From positions 3,872,001 through 3,936,000 of the forward strand of contig NZ_CP092334.1 in the NCBI RefSeq assembly GCF_018595685.2: a stretch of DNA of 64,000 bases. Direction: 5' to 3'. The notes below the pieces were generated by a model. That model was not told the origin of the DNA. It worked only from the letters and a program-made list of their open reading frames with translations, and searched no databases. The position numbers were made by a program, and so were the translations under genes. The DNA is from Flavihumibacter rivuli. GTDB taxonomy: Bacteria; Bacteroidota; Bacteroidia; Chitinophagales; Chitinophagaceae. This document shows, one piece after another, positions 35,155-44,650 of the stretch; position 1 is the first letter of the stretch, and each line of letters opens with the position of its first letter.

Positions 35155-36180
35155 ATGAATATTCAAAGGATTTTGATCGTTGGTTCGGATAATATTTGGT
35201 CGATCGAAAGGATCTATGCCAGACACCTTAAAGAGTTAGGTGTAGCAGTAGAGATCTTCCCGGCCCAGAATCTTTTTCTGGCTTCCTATAACAAGTCCTT
35301 GGTCAATAAACTATTGTATAAGGCTGGATTATCGAGGATACTTCATGGTGTCAATCAAAGCCTCCGCCAACATATCGAAAAAAAACGCCCCGATGCTGTT
35401 TGGGTTTTCAAGGGGATGGAGGTTTTCCCTTCTACCATACAATGGATCCATTCCCTTCGGGTACCCGTAGTGAATTACAATCCCGACAATCCTTTCATCT
35501 TTACGGGCTCTGGAAGCGGTAATAAGAATGTTACCAGGTCCATCCGTGCATTCGACCTGCATTTCACTTATAGCCTGGCGATCAAATCCCAATTGGAAAA
35601 GATAGGTTGTAAGGTTGCCCTCTTGCCTTTTGGTTTTGACCTGGCAGATAAGGACCTGGAGGCAGCTGCGGCTGCCCCTGAAATACTGAAGCTCTGTTTC
35701 CTGGGGAACCCTGATAAGGACAGGGCCTCCTTCATCCGGCAACTGGCTGATGGCGGAATACAGATCGATCTTTTCGGGAACAATTGGGGTGCATTTATCA
35801 GCCATCCCAATATCGGGATATTCGACGCCGTTTATGCAGGCGATTTCTGGATCAAACTCAGGCAATACAGGGTTCAACTCAACCTCATGAGGGTGCATAA
35901 CCTGGATTCCCATAACATGCGCAGTTTTGAAGTGCCTGGCATCGGCGGCATCATGCTTGCACCCGATACGCCGGAACACCGACTGTTTTTTAAGGATGGC
36001 GAAGAGGCCTTCCTGTTTACTGATGCGACTTCCTGTATGGAGAAGGCCAATCAACTCCTGCGGCTGGATAAAGCCGGCGCCGACAGGATCCGTGAGAATG
36101 CGCGAAAAAGGTCCCTGGCATCTGGCTATAGTTATAAAGACCGTTCTGCAGACGTATTAAAGGTCTTAGCATCCCTATGA
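35155..36180 (+). CDS. CgeB-like glycosyltransferase (Glyco_trans_1_2)
   Basis: The ATG at 35155, one base after the previous stop, is preferred; 341 residues. RILIVGSDNIWSIERIYARHL is the start; NYNPDNPF and HFTYSLAIKSQLEKIGC are typical of the CgeB/spore-protein glycosyltransferase group. The C-terminal part has LNLMRVHNLDSHNMRSFEVPGIGGIMLA, then HRLFFKDGEEAFLF, the PF13524-type donor region. It overlaps the next gene by four bases (ATGA), indicating translational coupling. Substrate unknown. Confidence 0.82.
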   Translation: MNIQRILIVGSDNIWSIERIYARHLKELGVAVEIFPAQNLFLASYNKSLVNKLLYKAGLSRILHGVNQSLRQHIEKKRPDAVWVFKGMEVFPSTIQWIHSLRVPVVNYNPDNPFIFTGSGSGNKNVTRSIRAFDLHFTYSLAIKSQLEKIGCKVALLPFGFDLADKDLEAAAAAPEILKLCFLGNPDKDRASFIRQLADGGIQIDLFGNNWGAFISHPNIGIFDAVYAGDFWIKLRQYRVQLNLMRVHNLDSHNMRSFEVPGIGGIMLAPDTPEHRLFFKDGEEAFLFTDATSCMEKANQLLRLDKAGADRIRENARKRSLASGYSYKDRSADVLKVLASL

Positions 36181-37283
36181 GCAAGCTGGTTGTATTACAT
36201 TTCAACCCTTTGGAGCTTTACCCCCCTGCCATGAATTTTATCAATACCCTGGCAGCCGGGCATCCAGGCATGAAAACAAGGGTCATTACCACGGCCCCAG
36301 CCCCTGGTATCAGGCATTATGCTTCGCCTTCCCCTGCCATTACCCTGACCAGGAGGGGAAGTGCCCATGGAAATTCAATCAATCGATACCTGGCCTATTT
36401 GCGGTTCAATATCGGGGCCTTGTTGATATTGCTTTTCCACCGACCGGATTCGGTTTTCTATTATGAATCCATTTCTGCCTTCCCGGCTATCCTCTATAAA
36501 AAGTTCATCCGACCCGGGGCAAAATTGTTTATTCATTACCACGAATACGTCAGCCCACAGGAGTATGCGAATGGGATGGTGTTGGTAAAACGCTTTCATC
36601 AATGGGAAAGAGGCATTTACCCAACAGCCGACTGGATATCCCACACCAATAAGGACCGTTTATCCCTATTTCAGAAGGATAATGGTTTGGTGCCGGATCA
36701 AAAGCATAGGATCATGCCCAATTACCCGCCCGCCAGCTGGCATCCCAAAACCATCGCGATTGCAGATGGCGGCCCTGTTCGCCTTGTCTATGTGGGCGCA
36801 CTGGGATGGAAAACTACCTATGCCAAAGAAGTCTTTGATTGGGTGAGTTCACAAGAGGGCAGGTATACACTTGACCTTTTTTCCAATAATATTGAGGGGG
36901 AAGTGAAGGATTATTTGCAGGCACTTGGTTGCCAATGGATACAGTTGAAGGATAGGGTGGATTATTATGACTTGCCGGGTATCTTACACCAATACCAGGT
37001 GGGCCTGATCCTTTACAAGGGGCATATCCCCAATTATGTGTATAACGCACCAAATAAACTCTTTGAATACCATACCTGTGGCTTGCATGTATTGTATCCA
37101 GAGCACATGATCGGTTGCCAGCCTTTTGAGAAAACAGATAGCAACCCCCAGGTAAGGGGTGTGGATTTTTCGCGGCTGGCAGAATTGGTTATCCCAAGCC
37201 TATTTTCTCAGGGAAATAAGACCATCCATTATTGGGATTATTCCTGCGAAACGGTTTATAGCAATATTTTAGGTAAGTTGTAG
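36177..37283 (+). CDS. GT-B-like glycosyltransferase
   Basis: A 368-residue protein of normal GC. The N-terminal half has LVVLHFNPLELYPPAMNFI, RYLAYLRFNIGALLILLF and LFIHYHEYVSPQEY; the second half has RLVYVGALGWKTTYAKEVFDW, and the donor-site NAPNKLFEYHTCGLHVLYP. The pattern is that of a GT-B protein of glycan loci, but I cannot place it in a family with a known sugar. The four-base overlap with the CgeB-like gene suggests they act in the same step or are needed in equal amounts. Confidence 0.72.
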   Translation: MSKLVVLHFNPLELYPPAMNFINTLAAGHPGMKTRVITTAPAPGIRHYASPSPAITLTRRGSAHGNSINRYLAYLRFNIGALLILLFHRPDSVFYYESISAFPAILYKKFIRPGAKLFIHYHEYVSPQEYANGMVLVKRFHQWERGIYPTADWISHTNKDRLSLFQKDNGLVPDQKHRIMPNYPPASWHPKTIAIADGGPVRLVYVGALGWKTTYAKEVFDWVSSQEGRYTLDLFSNNIEGEVKDYLQALGCQWIQLKDRVDYYDLPGILHQYQVGLILYKGHIPNYVYNAPNKLFEYHTCGLHVLYPEHMIGCQPFEKTDSNPQVRGVDFSRLAELVIPSLFSQGNKTIHYWDYSCETVYSNILGKL

Positions 37284-37316
37284 TAAAGCTTTACCAACAG
37301 TTTTTAGTTTTTCATT

Positions 37317-38735
37317 TTGATCAGGAAGGTTTTCTCCATATGTATTGCGCTGGTTGCCGGCCTATCGCTGGTATCGGATAGTTATGAAGTGCTGGTCTTG
37401 TCGCTTCTGGCTGTTGTTTTATTGCAACTGCTGGATAAACTAGGAAAGGGAATTGTGCTCAGGGAAGCGACAGCGCTGATCTATGTACTCACCTGCCTGG
37501 TGATGCCATTGGTAGGGTATGAATATTACCCTGTAACCAATAAGCTATCTCTTATTTGGCTAAAGTATATGGTAGTTGACCGTCAAACCTATTTTAGTTA
37601 TGCTTTGCCCGCCATATCACTATTTTCATTTGGTTTGACTTTGCCTATAAAGGGAGGAGTAGACGAAGGAGCACACTTAGATCATATTCTGGGTAGAATA
37701 AGAAACATATTGCAAACAAGGAAAGAAGTGGGATTGCAAATTTTGATGGTAGGTTTGCTTCTTTCATTTTTCACCAGATTCCTTCCTTTAGGTATTCAAT
37801 TCTTTATTCAGCTATTTTTCTTCTCAAGTTTTGCAGGTATTTTATATATCTATTATACTCCTGCATTCAAGAATAAACTTATTGTTCTAATAGTTTTTGC
37901 AATTTTCCTTCTTAACAATGCCCTTAATACAGGAATGTTTACCGTAGTTGCCTATATGGGTATCACCATTTTTTCATTTTTCTATTTTGGAGCAAAAGTG
38001 TCTTTGTTAAGAAAAGTTCTTGTTGTTTTTCTAGCACTTATTGGTTTGTTGGTTTTACAAAACACTAAAAGAACTTATAGGCAATATACTTGGCTGCTTG
38101 GCTATCAAGGAAACAAGGTGACTCTATTTGCTGATTTGTTTATTGAGAATTTACAGAAAGGCAATGCATTGATAGAGAACGAAGTTTTTTTTCCAACATA
38201 TATAAGGCTTAATCAAGGGTATAATGTTGCGCTGGTAATGAAGCGAATCCCAAATTCAAAAGACTTTGATAATGGTGATCGATTGAGGACAGTATTTTTA
38301 TCTGCCTTCGTGCCAAGGTTTCTTTGGCCTGATAAGCCGGAGGCAGGTGGAAAGTTCAACATGGATTATTATGCCGGCTTTAAACTGCGGGGTTTTTCTA
38401 CCAATGTGGGTCCCTTAGGAGAAGCATATGGGAGTTTTGGTGTAAAAGGTGGGATCCTTTATATGTTCCTTTTGGGGCTGTTTTTACGATGGGCCTATGG
38501 CCTTATTTTCACCAGGACAAAGCGCATCCCCTTATTGTTGTGCTGGATCCCGGTGATCTTTTATAACGTGACCTATTCAGCGGAAACAGATACGTTGAGT
38601 ATCATCAATTCACTGGTGAAGACAATATTCTTCATGTGGTTGGTGGCAAAGGCCTTGCCTTCCTGGTTCGGCCAGAATGTGCCCTCTAAAAGAATTCGAA
38701 CAGTGGGACAAAGCCCCCATTTCACTAATCCGTAA
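37317..38735 (+). CDS. Wzy-like O-antigen/oligosaccharide repeat-unit polymerase
   Basis: A 472-residue polytopic protein starting at a TTG (37317), since the next ATG is about 60 codons later. About eleven hydrophobic segments and a large loop near 290-370 (GNALIENEVFFPTYIRLNQGY; SAFVPRFLWPDKPEAGGKFNMDYYAGF). The loop motif PRFLWPDKP followed by LGEAYGSFG is typical of the oligosaccharide repeat-unit polymerase family. It would join repeat units on the outer face of the inner membrane. The middle (about 37,540-38,330) is AT-rich while both ends are near 50% GC, so part of the gene seems to have been exchanged. Stop and next start overlap (TAATG). Confidence 0.85.
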   Translation: MIRKVFSICIALVAGLSLVSDSYEVLVLSLLAVVLLQLLDKLGKGIVLREATALIYVLTCLVMPLVGYEYYPVTNKLSLIWLKYMVVDRQTYFSYALPAISLFSFGLTLPIKGGVDEGAHLDHILGRIRNILQTRKEVGLQILMVGLLLSFFTRFLPLGIQFFIQLFFFSSFAGILYIYYTPAFKNKLIVLIVFAIFLLNNALNTGMFTVVAYMGITIFSFFYFGAKVSLLRKVLVVFLALIGLLVLQNTKRTYRQYTWLLGYQGNKVTLFADLFIENLQKGNALIENEVFFPTYIRLNQGYNVALVMKRIPNSKDFDNGDRLRTVFLSAFVPRFLWPDKPEAGGKFNMDYYAGFKLRGFSTNVGPLGEAYGSFGVKGGILYMFLLGLFLRWAYGLIFTRTKRIPLLLCWIPVIFYNVTYSAETDTLSIINSLVKTIFFMWLVAKALPSWFGQNVPSKRIRTVGQSPHFTNP

Positions 38736-39787
38736 TGACAAGTTTTCCAATGACGGCTTTATTGGTGGCATTCCGTAAAGAGAACCCAAGATTTTATAGT
38801 ATCGAAAGGGTCTTTAAGAATGTTTACGAGCGTTTGGCTACCAAATATCAGGATGATTTTGCGGTGGAATGTTTGCATGCGCCACATCATAGCAGCTTTT
38901 CTACCCTTTGGGTCAACCTCTCCTTTTTCCGGAAGCACCAACAGCCGATCAACCATATTACGGGGGATATCCATTATGTATTGTTGGGTTTAAACAGCAG
39001 GAATGTGAATGTGCTCACGATCCATGATTGTGTACTGCTGAACCAGCTCCCCAAATGGCACCCAAAGTTTTGGGTCATCTGGTTATTGTGGTACAAGCTT
39101 CCCATCAGGAAGGCTTCCCTGATCACCGTGATCTCGGAGCAGACCTATCGCGAAGTGGCCCAACTCTTCCCCGAAGCTGCCGGGAAGATGAGGGTGATCC
39201 CCAATTTTGTGGACCCGATTTTCCAGCCCAGCCCCCGGCCCTTTAATAACAACTGCCCAAGGTTGCTCTTTATCGGCACCACGCCGAACAAGAACCTGGA
39301 AAGGGTGGCTGAAGCGCTGAAAGGTTTATCGGTTGAGCTCAGGGTCATCGGTAACCTGGATGCTGGCCAGGAGGCTATCCTGGCTGTCAATGACATTAGA
39401 TATTCGCAGGCATCAGGACTCAGTAATGAAGCATTGGTGGAAGAATATATCCAGTGCGATGCCCTATTGTTCCCTACCCTGTATGAGGGATTTGGCTTGC
39501 CCATCCTGGAAGCCCAGGCCATAGGCCGTCCGGTCATTACCAGCCGGCTCCAGCCCATGGCTTCCGTTGCCGGCCAGGCCGCTTGCCTGGTTGATCCTTA
39601 TTCCCCCGCTGCCATTCGTGAAGGGGTGGAGCAACTGGTCAGGGACAATAGTTACCGGTCCGGGCTCGTTGAAAAAGGGTACCAAAATGTGCAGGGCTAT
39701 GAATTGGATAAAGTAGTGGACCAGTATGCCGTGCTTTTCCGGGAATTATGGCAGGCCAAACAGCAAATAAAATTGAGGAAAGGTTGA
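38735..39787 (+). CDS. glycosyltransferase family 4 (GT-B)
   Basis: A 350-residue GT4 enzyme starting at 38735, with an alternative ATG at 38750. It has LTIHDCVLLNQLPKWHPKFW, VISEQTYREVAQLFPEAAGK, RLLFIGTTPNKNLERVAEAL and the donor motif FPTLYEGFGLPILEAQAIGRP with both glutamates. This is the mannosyltransferase-like GT4 pattern (WbaZ/MtfB type), though the sugar cannot be called. One-base overlap with the polymerase gene. Confidence 0.9.
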   Translation: MTSFPMTALLVAFRKENPRFYSIERVFKNVYERLATKYQDDFAVECLHAPHHSSFSTLWVNLSFFRKHQQPINHITGDIHYVLLGLNSRNVNVLTIHDCVLLNQLPKWHPKFWVIWLLWYKLPIRKASLITVISEQTYREVAQLFPEAAGKMRVIPNFVDPIFQPSPRPFNNNCPRLLFIGTTPNKNLERVAEALKGLSVELRVIGNLDAGQEAILAVNDIRYSQASGLSNEALVEEYIQCDALLFPTLYEGFGLPILEAQAIGRPVITSRLQPMASVAGQAACLVDPYSPAAIREGVEQLVRDNSYRSGLVEKGYQNVQGYELDKVVDQYAVLFRELWQAKQQIKLRKG

Positions 39788-39794
39788 ATAAAAC

Positions 39795-40961
39795 ATGAGT
39801 AGTAAGAAAGCATTCTGGGTCAATCTTTTCCGCCGGACCATCTCCGCCGGAGCCTATTTCCCTGAAATAGATGGCCTGCGTTTCCTGGCCATCGGGCTGG
39901 TATTGGTCTTCCATGCCTATGGCTATTTCCTGCATTATAGTCCGGTTGCCAGTGAAGGCGGTGAAGCGGCTGCGCCCTTCCTGCATGCCTTATTGAGGGA
40001 TTTTGACAAGGGGGTACCCCTGTTCTTTGTATTGAGTGGTTTTATCCTGGCTGTTCCGTTTGCCCGGCATTATTTCCTTGACGCCAGGCCCGTTAGCCTG
40101 TCCAAATTTTATATCCGGCGGCTGACCAGGCTGGAACCGCCTTATATCATTTCACTTCTCTTGCTCTTTACCCTGCAGCTGGCCATGCATGTTTACCCTT
40201 TTGATCAACTGTTTCCCAGCCTGATGGCTTCGCTGTTCTATAGCCATAATGTATTGTTAGGGCCACCACTTGTATCCATTGTCACCTGGTCCCTTGAGAT
40301 AGAAGTACAGTTCTACATTCTGGTACCGGTCTTCATGCTTATCTATAAACTCAACCCGGTGGCGAGGCGAAGCTTGCTCTTAGCCATCGCGCTGTTCCTG
40401 CCACTGGTCCGTGAATACGCGGCCATGCCGGTGAAGTCCCTCTATGATTATTTTGAGTTCTTTTGTTGTGGCATCTTACTGGCCGACCTCTATACGAATA
40501 AAACAAGTGTTGCGGGTATCATGAAAAATGAGACCTTGGTTGGGCTGGCCGGCCTGGGACTCTTCCTGATGGTGGTCCTGGTGGACCATGACCAGGAATT
40601 GATTAACCGCATGCTCTACCCGCTATTGGTTGGGGGATTCTACCTGGTCGTATTACTGAACCAGGGATGGAAGAAGATCTTTAGTTTCAGTCCGGTGGCC
40701 CTGATCGGTGGAATGTGTTATTCCATTTACCTGCTGCATTTTGCCATTATTTCAATGGCAGGAAGGTTTACCATCCATTGGCAGTTGGGTAATGGTTATA
40801 TCGTAAATTTGGTCCTGCAATTATTCTTGTTGGCCATTCCTGTATTGGTGGTATCGGCAGTGTATTATTTGCTGATCGAGAAACCCTGTATGAATCCTAA
40901 CTGGCCGTCCCAATTAAAAGCATTTTTGAAACGTCAACAAGGGAAGAAATACTATGCCTAA
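39795..40961 (+). CDS. acyltransferase family 3 membrane protein (OafA-like)
   Basis: A 388-residue protein with about ten membrane helices. FPEIDGLRFLAIGLVLVFHAYGYF has the catalytic histidine of acyltransferase-3 proteins; FVLSGFILAVPFARHYF and FYIRRLTRLEPPYI are the other two signature segments. No SGNH hydrolase domain is attached. It probably O-acetylates a sugar on the periplasmic side. It overlaps the next gene by eight bases. Confidence 0.9.
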   Translation: MSSKKAFWVNLFRRTISAGAYFPEIDGLRFLAIGLVLVFHAYGYFLHYSPVASEGGEAAAPFLHALLRDFDKGVPLFFVLSGFILAVPFARHYFLDARPVSLSKFYIRRLTRLEPPYIISLLLLFTLQLAMHVYPFDQLFPSLMASLFYSHNVLLGPPLVSIVTWSLEIEVQFYILVPVFMLIYKLNPVARRSLLLAIALFLPLVREYAAMPVKSLYDYFEFFCCGILLADLYTNKTSVAGIMKNETLVGLAGLGLFLMVVLVDHDQELINRMLYPLLVGGFYLVVLLNQGWKKIFSFSPVALIGGMCYSIYLLHFAIISMAGRFTIHWQLGNGYIVNLVLQLFLLAIPVLVVSAVYYLLIEKPCMNPNWPSQLKAFLKRQQGKKYYA

Positions 40962-42090
40962 GCGTATCATGTTTTTTGTTGACTGGTTTGACCCGGCTTA
41001 TAAAGCCGGTGGCCCCATCACCTCCACCGTGAATTTTGTGCGGAACCTGGGCAACGACTATGCTATCAATGTTTTTACCTCCAACTACGATATTGATGGC
41101 GTGGCCTGCATGACTGCCCAACAGCAAGATGCCTGGATCGATTACAAAGGCAAGGCCAGGGTTTGGTATGCCTCCGGCAAGGAGAATAAGTGGCAGCAGA
41201 TCAGGCAAGCCATCCAGGAACAGGAGCCCGATGTGCTGTATTGCAACAGCATGTTCTCTGTTACCAGCACCATCATCCCGCTGCTGTTGAAAAAGCTGGG
41301 ATTTTATAAGGGTAAGGTCATCCTGGCGCCCAACGGTATGTTAAGGCCCAGTGCCCTACAGTTCAAGCCGGCTAAGAAGAAAGCCTTTCTCAAGGCTTTC
41401 CGGTTGCTGGGACTCCATCGGTTGGTATGTTTCCATGCTACCGACCAGGAAGAAAAGAAGAATATTGAATCCTGGTTTGGCAAGGCTACTATCAAGGTAT
41501 TGCCAAATTTTCCTGCGGACCCTGGTGAGGAAACCAGTCCCTTACCGAAAACAAAGGGCCAAGCTTCCTTGCTGTTCGTAGGCAGGATCCATCCCATCAA
41601 GCAGGTGGATTATTTATTGGATTGCCTGAAAGGAATAGAGGGCGAGGTTGACCTGGGCATTATTGGGCCACTTGAGGATCCGCAATACTGGAAGGCCTGT
41701 GAAGGGAAGATCGCGGGATTGGATAAGAATATCAAGGTTACCTATCTCGGTGAAATGCCGCCTGGCAAACTGAAGGAGACCATGCAACGCTATCACTACT
41801 TTGTGCTGCCTACCAGGGGCGAGAACTTTGGCCATGTGATCTTTGAAGCGCTGGTGCTCGGAAAACCAGCCTTGATCAGTGACCAAACCCCATGGACTGA
41901 CCTTGACGCACATGAGGCCGGATGGGTATTGCCGCTGGCGAATAAGGGCGGCTTCCAACAGGCAATCCAAAATTGTGTTGCCATGACCGGTGAAGTGTAT
42001 GCCCACTACAGCGGGACTGCCAGGGCTTATGCCTTGGATTTCCTTCGTCAATCCTCCCTTAAAGAACAGTACCATAGCCTATTATCATGA
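40954..42090 (+). CDS. glycosyltransferase family 4 (GT-B)
   Basis: A 378-residue GT4 enzyme: FVDWFDPAYKAGGPITSTVNFV with the GGP loop, VILAPNGMLRPSALQFKP, LLFVGRIHPIKQVDYLLDCL and LPTRGENFGHVIFEALVLGKP, followed by SDQTPWTDL. The last motif is shared with the group next to wcaF in exopolysaccharide loci. It overlaps the WcaF-like gene by four bases. Confidence 0.9.
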   Translation: MPKRIMFFVDWFDPAYKAGGPITSTVNFVRNLGNDYAINVFTSNYDIDGVACMTAQQQDAWIDYKGKARVWYASGKENKWQQIRQAIQEQEPDVLYCNSMFSVTSTIIPLLLKKLGFYKGKVILAPNGMLRPSALQFKPAKKKAFLKAFRLLGLHRLVCFHATDQEEKKNIESWFGKATIKVLPNFPADPGEETSPLPKTKGQASLLFVGRIHPIKQVDYLLDCLKGIEGEVDLGIIGPLEDPQYWKACEGKIAGLDKNIKVTYLGEMPPGKLKETMQRYHYFVLPTRGENFGHVIFEALVLGKPALISDQTPWTDLDAHEAGWVLPLANKGGFQQAIQNCVAMTGEVYAHYSGTARAYALDFLRQSSLKEQYHSLLS

Positions 42091-42647
42091 GCAAGAAAGT
42101 TGCCTTAGATCAATACAATAATGACTGGTATGCCCGTGAGATCGGGGCTGGGAAACTGAAACAGGTCTTATGGTATTTCGCCAATGCGATTTTTTTCAAA
42201 GCAGCCTGGAATCCGTCTTCGGGTTTAAAGGTATTCCTGTTGAAGTGCTTTGGCGCCAGAATGGGCAAAGGCGTTGTCATTAAACCTGCGGTCAACATCA
42301 AATATCCCTGGTTACTCACCATTGGTGACCATAGCTGGATCGGCGAGGAAGTTTGGATCGATAATTTGGCCCCTGTTTCAATTGGTAGCCATGTTTGCCT
42401 CTCACAGGGCGCCATGCTGCTTACCGGTAACCACAATTATGCTACTGAAACCTTTGACCTCATGGTCAAGGGTATTGCCATAGAGGATGGCGCCTGGGTG
42501 GGCGCCAGGGCCCTGGTTTGTCCGGGTGTGACCTGCCGAACCCATGCTGTGTTGACCGCCATGTCGGTGGCAACCTCCGACCTGCAACCCTATACCATTT
42601 ACCAGGGAAACCCTGCCCAACCTGTCCGGGAGAGGGTGGTCTCCTAG
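42087..42647 (+). CDS. WcaF-family acetyltransferase
   Basis: A 186-residue hexapeptide acyltransferase. WYFANAIFFKAAWNPSSGLKVFLLKCFGARMGKGVVI is split by the typical WcaF hydrophobic start, and VNIKYPWLLTIGDHSWIGE, WIDNLAPVSIGSHVCLSQGA, GNHNYATETFDLM with the catalytic His, and EDGAWVGARALVCPGVT follow. In colanic acid synthesis WcaF acetylates the fucose unit; the presence of gmd and fcl here is consistent with the same target. Translationally coupled to the GT4 gene upstream. Confidence 0.9.
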   Translation: MSKKVALDQYNNDWYAREIGAGKLKQVLWYFANAIFFKAAWNPSSGLKVFLLKCFGARMGKGVVIKPAVNIKYPWLLTIGDHSWIGEEVWIDNLAPVSIGSHVCLSQGAMLLTGNHNYATETFDLMVKGIAIEDGAWVGARALVCPGVTCRTHAVLTAMSVATSDLQPYTIYQGNPAQPVRERVVS

Positions 42648-42670
42648 GATATTTTCCAGACAATTGCATT

Positions 42671-43426
42671 ATGTACCCCAGGATTTCCATTATTACTGCC
42701 ACTTATAACAGTGCCAGGACCCTTAAGGATACCCTTGATAGTGTTGCCGCCCAAAGCTGGCCGGATATAGAACATATCATTGTGGACGGCGCTTCCTCCG
42801 ATGACACCCTGGCCATTGCCCGTTCCTATCCCCATGTCAGCAAGATCCATTCCGGCAAGGACAATGGGATCTATGACGCCATGAACAAAGGAATATCCAT
42901 GGCGACTGGCGATATTATTGGTATCCTGAATTCTGATGATCTCTATACCAATGACCAGGTATTGGCCAAGGTGGCCAGGCTGTTCCAGGACCCCAAGGTC
43001 CAGGCGGTCTATGCCGACCTGCTGTATGTGGATGCCAGGGATACTTCCAGGGTCATCAGGTATTGGCAGTCGGGAGGGTATAGTTCCCAGAAATTCTTCT
43101 ATGGCTGGATGCCGCCCCATCCTACTTTCTTCGTCCGTCGCGAGTTATACGAGCAGTACGGGGTGTTCAATACCAGTTTCCGTTCGGCTGCGGACTATGA
43201 GCTGATGCTGCGGTTTCTGGTGAAATATGATGTTCCGGCAACATATTTGCCCGAAGTGACCGTTAAAATGCGCACCGGTGGCATGAGCAATGCTTCCCTG
43301 ACCAACCGCTGGCGGGCCAACCGCGAGGACAGGCGGGCCTGGGACGTGAATGGGCTCACACCTTATTTTTTTACCATATTTTTGAAACCTTTTAGGAAAA
43401 TATCGCAGTTCCTTATCAAATATTGA
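42671..43426 (+). CDS. glycosyltransferase family 2, WcaE-like
   Basis: Start chosen at the ATG 42671, giving 251 residues; the open frame further upstream only overlaps the WcaF-like gene. [55 protein letters not shown] and the metal site LNSDD are typical of the WcaE/WcaA-type GT2. [20 protein letters not shown] and [12 protein letters not shown] give the acceptor motif. It is followed three bases later by gmd, so the product may be a fucosyltransferase, an inference from linkage only. Confidence 0.88.
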   Translation: MYPRISIITATYNSARTLKDTLDSVAAQSWPDIEHIIVDGASSDDTLAIARSYPHVSKIHSGKDNGIYDAMNKGISMATGDIIGILNSDDLYTNDQVLAKVARLFQDPKVQAVYADLLYVDARDTSRVIRYWQSGGYSSQKFFYGWMPPHPTFFVRRELYEQYGVFNTSFRSAADYELMLRFLVKYDVPATYLPEVTVKMRTGGMSNASLTNRWRANREDRRAWDVNGLTPYFFTIFLKPFRKISQFLIKY

Positions 43427-43428
43427 AT

Positions 43429-44544
43429 ATGTCCAAAGTTGCATTAGTTACCGGTATCACCGGCCAGGATGGCGCCTATCTCGCCGAGTTGCTGTTGTCG
43501 AAGGGTTATATGGTGCATGGCATCAAACGCCGCTCCTCGCTCTTCAATACCGACCGTATTGACCATTTGTACCAGGATCCCCATGAAAAGAATGTTCGGC
43601 TGAAATTGCATTATGGTGACCTGACCGATAGCACCAACCTGATCCGTATCATCCAGGAAACCCAGCCGGATGAGATCTATAACCTGGCAGCCATGAGCCA
43701 TGTACATGTGAGCTTCGAGACCCCTGAATATACCGCCAATGCCGATGGTATTGGTACCCTGCGGATCCTGGAAGCCGTGAGGCTGCTGGGCCTGACCCAT
43801 AAGACCAAGGTCTACCAGGCTTCTACCTCAGAGCTTTACGGCCTGGTGCAGGAAGTGCCCCAGAGTGAGCGCACTCCCTTCTATCCCCGTTCCCCCTATG
43901 CCGTAGCCAAAATGTATGCGTACTGGATCACGGTGAATTACCGTGAGGCCTACAATATGTTCGCGGTGAACGGTATCCTGTTCAACCACGAATCCCCCCT
44001 CCGCGGTGAGACTTTCGTGACCCGCAAGATCACCCGTGGCGTGGCCAAGATCGCCCTGGGACTGCAGGACAAGATCTACCTGGGTAACCTGAATGCGCAG
44101 CGCGACTGGGGTCATGCCAAGGATTATGTAGAGGCCATGTGGCTGATCTTGCAACAGGAAAAGCCCGAGGATTTCGTGATCGCTACCGGCGTGACCACCC
44201 CGGTAAGGGAATTCGTTCGGATGGCCTTTGCAGAAGTGGGTATCGAAGTAGCATTCAAAGGCGAGAACGAGCAGGAAGTAGGTGTGGTGGTAAGCTGCAG
44301 CAACCCTGATTTCCAGCTGGAGACCGGCAAGGAAGTGATAGCGGTAGATCCAAAATATTTCCGTCCTACCGAAGTGGACCTGCTGATCGGTGACCCTACT
44401 AAGGCACAGACCCAACTGGGCTGGAAACCCAAGTACGACCTGCCTGCATTGGTGAAAGAAATGGTTGCCGCTGATGTGGATAGCTTCCGTAAGGAAAAGC
44501 TCCTGAAAGAAAGCGGGTATTACGTTAAGAATCAGTACGAGTAA
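43429..44544 (+). CDS. gmd: GDP-mannose 4,6-dehydratase
   Basis: A 371-residue short-chain dehydrogenase-like enzyme. The ATG at 43429 gives the family start [20 protein letters not shown] with the NADP-binding GxxGxx[20 protein letters not shown] is a signature of Gmd, [19 protein letters not shown] follows, and the catalytic YxxxK is in [29 protein letters not shown] and [16 protein letters not shown] are also diagnostic. It converts GDP-D-mannose to GDP-4-keto-6-deoxymannose, the substrate of Fcl encoded next. The two genes are separated by a family B repeat of about 80 bases. Confidence 0.97.
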   Translation: MSKVALVTGITGQDGAYLAELLLSKGYMVHGIKRRSSLFNTDRIDHLYQDPHEKNVRLKLHYGDLTDSTNLIRIIQETQPDEIYNLAAMSHVHVSFETPEYTANADGIGTLRILEAVRLLGLTHKTKVYQASTSELYGLVQEVPQSERTPFYPRSPYAVAKMYAYWITVNYREAYNMFAVNGILFNHESPLRGETFVTRKITRGVAKIALGLQDKIYLGNLNAQRDWGHAKDYVEAMWLILQQEKPEDFVIATGVTTPVREFVRMAFAEVGIEVAFKGENEQEVGVVVSCSNPDFQLETGKEVIAVDPKYFRPTEVDLLIGDPTKAQTQLGWKPKYDLPALVKEMVAADVDSFRKEKLLKESGYYVKNQYE

Positions 44545-44555
44545 GGTTTTTATTT

Positions 44556-44636
44556 GCCACTAAGGCACGAAGTCACTAAGGTTTCACAAAGGGCTTAAAG
44601 CCTTCGTGTTCTTTCGTGTCTTTGAGCCTTGGTGGC
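44556..44636. repeat. family B stem-loop between gmd and fcl
   Basis: Arms GCCACTAAGGCACGAAGTCACTAAGG and TTTCGTGTCTTTGAGCCTTGGTGGC enclose a second stem with GGGCTTAAAGCC at the tip. It lies between two genes that must work together and ends 14 bases before the fcl ATG. Confidence 0.9.
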
Positions 44637-44650
44637 CCAAACAATATGTA

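Noticed and set aside
35329..36054. Antisense open frame of 241 codons over the CgeB-like gene
   Set aside because: No recognisable motif, and the sense frame has a complete family pattern with coupled neighbours.
42518..42670. N-terminal extension of the GT2 protein at 42671
   Set aside because: It is an alternative frame within the WcaF-like gene, Cys/Pro-rich, and not part of the GT2 fold.
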